Below the pieces are notes generated by a model. It worked only from the letters and a program-made list of their open reading frames with translations. It made no database searches and had not been told where the DNA came from. From Hordeum vulgare subsp. vulgare (taxonomy: Eukaryota > Streptophyta > Magnoliopsida > Poales > Poaceae), in contig NC_058521.1 of NCBI RefSeq assembly GCF_904849725.1, forward strand, positions 429,368,676 to 429,432,675: a stretch of 64,000 bases of DNA, in the 5' to 3' direction. A program made the position numbers and the translations under genes. Shown piece by piece: positions 55,915-64,000 of the stretch. Positions within the stretch are counted from its first letter, which is position 1, and each line of letters begins with the position of its first letter.

Positions 55915-56120
55915 CAGTGGCCTATGTTTTTCCCGAATGTTGATTCATTTCCATTCCGGCAAATTTCAGGCGCTCCATATGTCCACTATTTAGCAAAGGT
56001 CATGCCAAAAATTTCCGTGAATTTCGTCATGACTAGTGCTAGAAACTAGGACATATGGAGTGCTTGGGAATTACCGGAATGAAAATGAATCAACATTCCG
56101 ACCAAATATAGGTCCCTTTT
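55915..56120. repeat. foldback (MITE-like inverted repeat)
   Basis: The arm 55932-55984 is the reverse complement of 56049-56102 with a few mismatches (GAATGTTGATTCATTT and CTCCATATGTCC are shared). Pairing continues inward (GTCATG/CATGAC) and weakly outward. Its RNA would fold into a hairpin of about 170-200 bases. I do not recognise the family. Confidence 0.75.
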
Positions 56121-56213
56121 TATTATTCATGGTTCTGTTTATTTATAGATGTTCAATTCTTTCCATATAGTGTCACGGTTGTTGTTTACACATTTACCAC
56201 ATTAAAACAAGAA

Positions 56214-57301
56214 ATGTCTCATGATGAATATTGGGAGTGTGAATATTGCTGCGATCGTCGGGGTATGTGTGACACGCCTCACCTGCGAGACGATAAGTTC
56301 TTTAGCATGAAGCTTGACGAGAATGGAGATATGTTCCTCCCTTGTCATGCAAGAAGATATGTGTTGGAGAGGCTCGGTTTCTAAGACCACGAGAGAATGG
56401 AGACGAGGAGCGCTAACTTGAGGACTATACATGGTCACACATTTGTTATCAAAGTATTTAATTAATTTTTTCACACATAATTTGGGTACCCGAATTGGGA
56501 AGATCTTTGCAAGGCATATGGATTTTAGGAGGGTATGGAAATAACCTTCGATCTTCGTCCTGAAGATAATATGCCACGCAACATCGACATTTGGGTGGTT
56601 GTCGATATGCTTCCTGTTTTACCTCCATGTAAGCTCCTCAACCATATTTCTCATGTAATTTGCATTCTATATTTAGAAATAGTTGGTGTTCATCCATATA
56701 CTAAATTTCTTAAATTATAATTTACATCTTATTTCATTTCTTTGAGTGAATTACGAAAATTAATTGACACGACACACTACACGTGTGGATCACATCTAAC
56801 TTGGGAGGAGAAGGATGTTCTTCTCTACTTTCTTGTTGGTGTTATGGTTTCTAGGGGATACCTTCCCGTATAATTTTGGAATTGGCCAAAATTATATATT
56901 TTACATGCCACTAGTGCATAGGTTGAGGCCCAATGTCATTTGCCGAAATATCTTGGTAAGAGTTTCCTAATGAAGTACGCTCTACTATTGCATAAATGGT
57001 GTTATTACATTGCTAACTAGGTTATTATTATGTTCTTCAACAGCAACTTCCACATGATGTAGTGCCTCTGTTGATGCACCTAGAAGGTCATATGAAAATT
57101 AAAATCCCGCTGAGGGCTGAGTTCGATGCTCCATACTCGAGTAACCTCAAATCAAAATCAAAAAGGCTCCAAATTGAAGCATGGAGAGAAATAAAGAAGG
57201 ATCGCAAGCCACAAGTTGGAGACCGTTGGATCTTTGTGCTTCATCATGGAGACATAGGTGTTATTCTATTTTATGACATGATACCTAAGAGCGAGGACTA
57301 G
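56214..57301 (+). pseudogene. B3-like gene remnant in CACTA element
   Basis: Three exon-like blocks can be joined. Block one, 56214-56628, ends at the donor GTAAGC. Block two, about 56770-56955, ends at the donor GTAAGA. Block three, 57044-57301, follows the acceptor TTCTTCAACAG. Block one starts MSHDEYWECEYCC and contains KFFSMKLDENGDMFLP and HTFVIKVFN. Block three reads KPQVGDRWIFVLHHGDIGVILFY. The alternation of FF..., W... and GD.W.F resembles tandem plant B3 DNA-binding domains. Block one has four in-frame stops. It could be a CACTA accessory gene or a captured host gene. Confidence 0.5.
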
Positions 57302-57493
57302 GTCTTATGAGAGACAAGGTATTCTGGTTTATATTAACTTGACATGATCGATTAGGATGCATGCATAGGATGACTATTATGATGTTTCTCTGTTTTACTT
57401 TATGTGTATCATATGATAACTTGGTATATGATTAAGATGATGATGAGTTGTTAGATGAGTACGTAATATGATGATGAGTTATATGACATCATA

Positions 57494-57616
57494 CCCCCTC
57501 CGTCCCAAAACTCTTGTCTTAGCTTTGTCTAGAAATGGATGTATCTAAATACTAAATTTGACTAGATACATTCGTATTTAAACAAATATAAGACAAGAAT
57601 TTTGGGACGGAGGGAG
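57494..57616. mobile_element. Stowaway MITE
   Basis: This 123-bp element has terminal inverted repeats CCCCCTCCGTCCCAAAA and, on the other end, TTTTGGGACGGAGGGAG. TA flanks both sides (57492-57493, 57617-57618), the target duplication of Tc1/mariner-related Stowaway elements. The repeats extend inward (CTTGTCTTA / TAAGACAAG). Confidence 0.95.
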
Positions 57617-57709
57617 TACTTTATGTGTATGATGTGATGCAAATTATGCATGTTTATTATGATATGATGAACCACTGTATAGCTAGAGCATGCACAAATA
57701 CGTAGGGGG

Positions 57710-59219
57710 TGATACGTCTCCAACGTATCTATAATTTTTTATGGTTTCATGCTATTATCTTGTCAAACTTTGGATGTTTTGCATGCCTTTTATATATTTT
57801 TTGGGACTAACTTATCAACTTAGTGCCAAGTGTGAGTTCCTATTTTTTCCATGTTTTTGACCCCTCTCAGAGGAGGATTTTGAATGGAGTCCAAACGGAA
57901 TGAAACTGCCAAAAATATTTTTTTTCCGAAACAGAAAAAGATCAGAGAGCCGGAGAATCGGGGGAGGGGGCCACTAGGGACCCCAGAAGCCCTCATGGTG
58001 CGGCCAAGGGGGGACCACGCCCCCTATCTTGTGGGCTCCCTGAGGCTCCGTTGCCCTAGGTTTTGCGCCTATATATTCCCTAAAAATCCATAAAAAATTA
58101 GGAGATCATCGTAAGTACTTTTCTGCCGTCGCAAGCTTCTGTCGCCGCAAGATCCCATCTGGGGCATGTTCTGGTGCCCTGCCGGAGGGGGATTCGGATA
58201 CGGAGGGCTTCTTCATCAACACCATGACCTCTCCGATGATCCGTGAGTAGTTCACCATAAACCTACGGGTGCATAGCTAGAAACTAGATGGCTTCTTCTC
58301 TCTCTTGGATCTTCAATACAAAGTACTCCATGATCTTCATGGAGATCTATCCGATGTAATCTTCTTTTGCGGTGTGTTTGTCGAGATCCGATGAATTGTG
58401 GATTTATGATCATATTATCTATGAATCTTATTTGAGTTTCTTCTGATCTCTCTTATGCATGATTTCATATCCTTGTAATTCTCTTCGAGTTGTGGGTTTT
58501 GTTTGGCCAACTAGATCTATGATTCTTGCAATGCGAGAAGTGCTTGGTTTTGGATTCATACCGTGCGGTGACCTCACCCAGTGACAAAAGGGTAGCGAGG
58601 CACGCATCGTGTTGTTGCCATCAAGGGTAAAAAGATGCGGTTTTCATCATTGGTGTGAGATTATCCCTCTACATCATGTCATCTTTCTTAAGGCGTTACT
58701 CTGTTCGTCATGAACTCAATACACTAGATGCATGCTGGATAGCGGTCGATGTGTGGAGTAATAGTAGTAGATGCAGAAAGTATCGGTCTACTTGTCTCGG
58801 ACGTGATGCCTATATGTATGATCATTGCCTTAGATATCGTCATGACTTTGCGCGGTTCTATCAATTGCTCGACAGTAATTTATTCACCCACCGTGATATT
58901 TGCTATTTTGAGAGAAGCCTCTAGTGAACACTATGGCCCCCGGGTCTACTCCACACCATATTTTCAGCCTTACTCTTTTTACTTCGTTGCACTTTCCGCC
59001 TTCAGATCTCACTTCGCAATCAATCTTGAAGGGATTGACAACCCCTTTATAGCGTTGGGTGCAAGCTCTTTTGTGTTTGCACGGGTACTCTGGACTTGAC
59101 GAGATTGTCCTACTGGATTGATACCTTGGTTCTCAAACTGAGCGAAATACTTACTGCTCCTGTGCTGCATCACCCTTTCCTCTTCAAGGGAAAAACCGAC
59201 GCAAACAAGAGAAGTAGCA
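57710..59219 (+). repeat. 5' LTR of Athila-like copy 2
   Basis: It starts TGATACGTCTCCAACGTATC and ends GAGAAGTAGCA, giving 1510 bp, 37 less than in copy 1. CTATATATTCCC near 58069 is the likely TATA box. The GC-rich block before it is shorter than in copy 1. Confidence 0.9.
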
Positions 59220-59230
59220 AGAAGAATTCC

Positions 59231-59294
59231 TGGCGTTTCCGGGGAAGGACTTTTGTTGCCGTAGTAGAAGAATTTCTGGCGCCGTTGCCGGGGA
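59231..59294 (+). other. duplicated primer binding site
   Basis: Two PBS-like sequences follow the LTR: TGGCGTTTCCGGGGAAGG (59231-59248) and TGGCGCCGTTGCCGGGGA (59277-59294), each preceded by AGAAGAATT(C/T)C. Copy 1 has a single one. The second matches the Athila PBS best. Confidence 0.75.
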
Positions 59295-59484
59295 GGATCA
59301 AGTCAAGAACTCATCCAAGTAGGTGTCGCAAACTCACCTCTTGCATTTACTTTGTTTGCCAGTTGCCTCTCATTTTCCTCTCCCCCACCTCACAATTTGC
59401 CTTTTTTTGTTTGCCTTTTTCCGTTCGCCCTTTTCTCGCTTGCTCTTTGTTCGCTTGTGTGCTTGCTTGCTTTCTGAAGTCACC

Positions 59485-61530
59485 ATGAATGAAAACACCA
59501 AACTTTGTGACTTCTCGAATACTAATAATAATGATTTTATTAGTACTCCGATTGCTCCCGCCACTAGTGCGGAGTCATACGAAACCAATGCCGCTTTGTT
59601 GAATCTTGTTATGAAAGAGCAATTCTCCAGCCTTCCTAGTGAAGATGCCGCATCCCATCTCAATACTTTCATTGAGCTTTGCGATATGCAAAAGAAGAGA
59701 GATGTGGATAATGATGTGATTAAATTGAAGCTTTTTCCTTTCTTGTTGCGAGATCGCGCAAAAACTTGGTTTTCTTCTTTGCCCAAAAATAGTATCGATT
59801 CTTGGTATAAGAGCAAAGATGCTTATATATCCAAGTATTTTCCGCCGGCTAAGATCATCTCTCTCCGTAATGATATCATGAATTCAAGCAACTTGATCAT
59901 GAACATGTTGCACAATCTTGGGAGAGAATGAAATTGATGATTAGAAATTGTCCCGCTCATGGCTTGAGTCTTTGGATGATTATACAAATCTTTTACGCTC
60001 GCTTGAATTAATCTTCTAGAAATATCTTGGACTCCGCCTTAGGTGGAGCATTCATGGAAATCACGTTAAGGGAAGCCATAAAGCTCCTAGACAACATCAT
60101 GACGAACTACTCTCAGTGGCACAATGAAAGGTCACCTACTAGTAAGAAGGTACACGCTATAGAAGAAATTAACTCGTTGAGTGCTAAGATGGATGAGTTA
60201 ATGAATTTGGTTGCTAGTAGAAGTGCTCCTTTAGATCCTATTGATATGCCCTTGTCTTCCTTGATTGAGAGTAGCAACGCTAGCTTGGACGTTAATTTTG
60301 TTGGTAAGAATAAGTTTGGCAACAACAATGCTTTTAGAGGAAACTATGTTCCTAGGCCTTTTCCTAGTAACTCCTCTAATAACTTTGGGAACTCTTACAA
60401 CAATACTCATGGAAATTACAATAGATTACCCTCATCAACTCTCAAAAGATTTTCAATGCGTCCATAGAGGAAAAACTACTCAAAATTGACGGTTTGGCTA
60501 AGAGCGTTGATAGAATGTCTAGTGATGTTGATGCTTTGAAAGTTAGATGTGCTCTTCCCAAGATCAATATGGACGAAACTTTGAAAGCTATGTGTGTTTC
60601 CATGATTGAGAGCAAATAAAGAACCGCCCAAATTCGTGCTAGACATGAATGGCTTAAAAAGGCGTGTTCTCGTGATAAGAATCACGAAGATCTTAAAGTG
60701 CTTGGTGTGACTCCCATTGAATCTTTGTTTTCTTGTGTCAAACCTAATGATTATGGGGCTGGATGTGAATCCACTTTGGTTGAAAAGTGCCCCAATGATT
60801 CGGAGTCCATCTATCTTGATGCTAAAAGCATTGAAAGTGGAGTAGAAGATGTTAAAACTTTAAGTAGTAATGAAATTGCTACCGTGGATTTCAAGGAATT
60901 CAATTATGGTAGTTGCTCCTTTATAGAATGCATTTCTTTGATGCAATCCATGTTAAACTCTCCACACGCTTATAGCCAAAACAAGGCCTTTACCGATCAT
61001 ATCGTCGAAGCTATGATAAAATCTCTTGAAGAGAAACTTGAATTGGAAGTCTCTATCCCTGGAAAGCTTCATGATGAGTGGGAACCTACAATCAAAATCA
61101 AAATGAAAAACTATGAATGCAATGCTTTGTGTGACTTGGGTGCTAGTGTTTCTCTGATTCCAAAGTCTTTATGTGATGTTCTCGGTTTTAATGAGATTGA
61201 AGAGTGTTCTCTTAATTTACATCTTGCTGATTCTACTGTCAAGAAACCCATGGGAAGGATCAATGATGTTCTTATTATTGCAAATAGGAACTATGTACCC
61301 GTGGATTTCATTGCGCTTGACATTGATTGCAAGCCTACATGCCCTATTATTCTTGGTAGACCTTTCCTAAGGACTATCGGTGCTATCATCGATATGAAGG
61401 AATGGAATATTAGATTTCAATTTCCTTTAAGGAAGGGCATGGACACTTTCCTAGAAAGAAAATAAGATTGCCTTATGAATCCATGATGAGGGCCACTTAT
61501 GGTTTGAGCACCAAAGACGACGATACGTGA
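59485..61530 (+). pseudogene. gag: gag-protease of Athila-like copy 2, broken
   Basis: The start MNENTKLCDFSN at 59485 aligns with copy 1. A one-base deletion near 59887 shifts the frame inside the capsid domain. A TAA follows near 60009. About 28 bases are missing near 60440 relative to copy 1, and another TAA lies at about 60618. The protease part (60698-61465) is open with CDLGASVSLIPKSLCDVLGF intact. A further one-base loss near 61445 removes the last residues. Confidence 0.9.
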
Positions 61531-64000
61531 TTCTATCGCTTTTATGCCTAGCTAAGGGCGTTAAACAATAGCGCTTGTTGGGAGGCAACCCAATGAATTT
61601 ATCTTTTTCTTTCTATTTTGTTGCGTCGACACCATCATAATTCTGTTGTGATTGTGTTTTTTGTGTTTCTTTTTGTGTTTGAGCCAAGCAAAACCTTTAT
61701 GACTAGTCTTGGTAATGGTTGTTTGATCCTGCTGGAAAAAGACAGAAACTTTTTGCTCACGAGATGATTTTTAATTTTTATTCAGAAAGAGCTTTTGAGT
61801 TGATTCTTTTTGCTTCTGGTTGATATGCCTTTTTCCCACGCAGTCGTAATTGTTCAGAATTTTTGAGGTACCAGAAGTATACAAAGTATACAGATTGCTA
61901 CAGACTGGTCTGTTTTTGACAGATTCTGTTTTTGTTGTGTTGGTTGCTTGTTTTGATGAAACTATGGTTAGTATCGGGGGGTAATAGCCATGGAAAAGTG
62001 ATAATACAGTAGCACAACACCAATATAGATAGAATTCAAGTTGCTACAGTACCAAAAGAGGTGGTAGTTTGTTTTCTTGTGCTAATGATATCACGAGTTT
62101 CTGTTTAAGTTTTGTGTTGTGAAGTTTTCAAGTTTTGGGTGATGTTCTCATGGACGATGAGATAAATAGTGGAAAGAGCTCAAGCTTGGGGATGCCCAAG
62201 GCATCCCAAGCCAAATTCAAGGACACCAAAAATCCTAAGCTTGGGGATGCCCCGGGAAGGCATCCCCTCTTTCGTCTTCAATCCATCGGTAACATTACTT
62301 GGAGCTATATTTTTATTCACCACATGATATGTGTTTTGCTTGGAGAGTCTAGTATTATAGGAGTCTTTTCTTTTTGTTGTTTCACAATCATCCTTGCTGC
62401 ACACCTTTTTGAGAGAGAGAGACATGCACTCATCCTGATTTTGCTAGAATGCTCATAGTGCTTCACTTATATCTTTTGAGCTAGATACTTTTGCTCTATG
62501 TGCTTCACTTATATATTTTAGAGCACGGCGGTGCGTGACATGGTAGTTGTCTTATGCTATGAAAGTAGTCCCAAAGGTGATAGGTACCCAAAGAGGATAC
62601 AAAAACCTCCATCTTCATGTGCATTGAGTAGAAAGAGAAGTTTTGATTCCTCTCAATTAGTTTTGAGATGTGGAATTGGTAATATTAAGAGCTATGTTAG
62701 TTGGGTGTTGTGAATCTAGAGATACTTGTGTTGAAGTTCGTGATTCCCGTAGCATGCACGTATGGTGAACCGCTATGTTAGGAAGTCGAAGCATAATTGA
62801 TCTATTGATTGTCATCCTTTGTGTTGAGGTCGGGATCGCGCGATGGTTAACACCTACCAACCCTTCCCCTCGGAGTATGCGTTTAGCACTTTGTTTGATT
62901 ACTAATAAAAACTTTCGCAACAATTATGTGAGTTCTTCATGACTAATGTGAGTCCACGGTATAGATGCACTTTCACCTTCCACCATTGCTAGCCTCTCTA
63001 GTGCCGGCAATTCTCGCCGATACACAAACCCAACATATGCCTTCCTCAAAACAGCCACCGTACCTACCTACTATGGCATTTTCATAGCCATTCCGAGATA
63101 TATTGCCATGCAACTCCCACTGTTCTATCTCATGACTTGTGCCGTCACTCTCATATTGCCATTGCATGATCGTAAGATATCTAGCGAGATGTTTCAACGT
63201 CATACGCCATGCTAGATCGTTGCACATCTTGATACACTGTCGGAGGCATTTCCTATAGAGTCATCATCATTTTGAGCTTTGAGCTATGAGTAAATAAAAG
63301 TGTGATGATCATCATTATTAGAGCATTGTCCCATGTGAGGAAATAAAAAAAAAGAGGCCAAAGAGCCAAAAATAAAAAACAAAAAGGAGAAAATAAAAAA
63401 AAGGAGAAGAGGCCTAAGAGCCGAAACAAAAAAAAGAGAGAAAAATAGAGAAGGGACAAAGCTACTATCTTTTTCCACACTTGTGCTTCGTTATAGCACC
63501 ATGTTCTTCATGATTGAGAGCGTCTTGCTTTGTCACTACCATATGCTAGTGGGAATCTTCATTATATAACTTGGCTTGTATATTCCAATGATGGGCTTCC
63601 TCAAAATTGCCCTAGGTCTTCGTGAGCAAGCAAGTTGGATGCACACCCACTATTTCTCCTTTTGAGCTTTCACATACTTATAGCTCTAGTGCATCCCTTG
63701 TATGGCAATCCCTACTCATTCACATTGATATCTATTGATGGGCATCTCCATAGCCCTTTGATACGTCGAGTCAATGTGACCATCTCCTCCTTTTTGTCTC
63801 ACAACCACCACCACACTCTATTCCACCTATAGTGTTATATCCATGGCTCACGCTCATGTATTGCGTGATAGTTATAAAAGGTTTGAGAAAGTAAGAGTGC
63901 GAAAACAATTACTTGGCCAATACCGGGGTTGTGCATGATTTACATTAGTTGTGTGAGGATGATGGAGCATGGCCAGACTATATGATTTTGTAGGGATAAC
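61531..64000 (+). other. conserved non-coding region of copy 2
   Basis: It aligns in reverse orientation with 35150-37610 of copy 1. It holds two PPT-like AAGCTTGGGGATGCCC sequences (about 62192 and 62238), the hairpin at 62243-62267 and a purine-rich tract (63330-63470). No coding region is supported. Confidence 0.75.
62243..62267 (+). other. hairpin at internal PPT-like site, copy 2
   Basis: GGGGATGCC (62243-62251) and GGCATCCCC (62259-62267) form a perfect nine-base stem whose first arm is the end of TAAGCTTGGGGATG. The position matches copy 1. Confidence 0.7.

Larger units (their letters stand above)
42999..57709 (+). mobile_element. CACTA transposon, left part, with nested insertions
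   Basis: It starts CACTACTATGAAAAACC at 42999, inside the gag of family B. The terminal CACTA, subterminal GCAGTAGCGCTACTGCTAA-type repeats and a GC-rich first-exon-like region are typical of Triticeae CACTA elements. CACTA DNA continues as 42999-43752 and 55415-57709, and presumably beyond the Athila-like element that starts at 57710. The other terminus and the transposase are not in the window. Confidence 0.8.
57710..64000 (+). mobile_element. non-autonomous Athila-like element, copy 2, runs off window
   Basis: Same family as 33360-41463 but on the plus strand. It has a 5' LTR, PBS, broken gag-protease and the long non-coding region. The end of the window corresponds to about 35150 in copy 1, so about 240 bp of interior and the 3' LTR lie outside. 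No pol genes are present here either. It inserted into the CACTA element after GGGGG (57705-57709). Confidence 0.92.

Overview
This is a plant nuclear window, almost certainly from a Triticeae grass (wheat, barley or rye type). I infer this from Angela/BARE-type copia LTRs, Sabrina/Fatima-like Athila LTRs, a CACTA transposon with a GCGCTACTGCTAA-like subterminal repeat and a Stowaway MITE with the CTCCGTCCCA terminus. I find no host gene, rRNA, tRNA or CRISPR array. The 64 kb are nested transposable elements; family names are given by resemblance and no database was searched.

Left part (1-18977). Positions 1-107 are the end of a minus-strand LTR, here called family B. Positions 108-1756 are the 5' end (gag start, PBS, LTR) of a minus-strand gypsy element cut by B. 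Positions 1757-2269 are unassigned. Positions 2270-14187 are a plus-strand Tat-type gypsy element: 557-bp LTR, gag-protease, RT, two RNase H domains, integrase, a 14 x 70 bp hairpin array, then an antisense six-exon gene reading toward that array. Its 3' LTR is cut after 119 bp by a minus-strand chromovirus (Tekay-like) with a 4153-bp LTR, of which only the integrase and chromodomain end remains.

Middle part (18978-42998). This is mostly one minus-strand SIRE/Maximus-like copia element (family B): 3' LTR, PPT, an accessory post-gag ORF and gag, with no pol between them. It is split by a full-length but dead Angela element (19335-28129, in the LTR) and by an 8.1-kb Athila-like non-autonomous element (33360-41463, TSD CTTGC, in gag). 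The latter keeps an intact gag-protease ORF and has no pol.

Right part (42999-64000). A CACTA transposon starts at 42999 inside the B gag and runs past the window. It carries an autonomous-type but decayed Athila element (43753-55414, TSD AGATG), which holds a solo Angela LTR (45235-47059, TSD CAGAC). It also carries a B3-like gene remnant, a foldback, a Stowaway MITE, and a second plus-strand copy of the gag-protease-only Athila element that runs off the right edge.

The best leads are these. (1) In two unrelated retrotransposons (Athila and SIRE-like) the ORF after pol/gag is preceded by a module resembling the promoter region of the same element's LTR. (2) A tandem double-hairpin array lies between converging sense and antisense genes of the Tat element. 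(3) The antisense gene has a phase-consistent six-exon structure. (4) A gag-protease-only Athila lineage carries a duplicated polypurine tract joined to a conserved hairpin. Most premature stops are TAG, as expected from C-to-T decay of methylated CAG/CTG sites.
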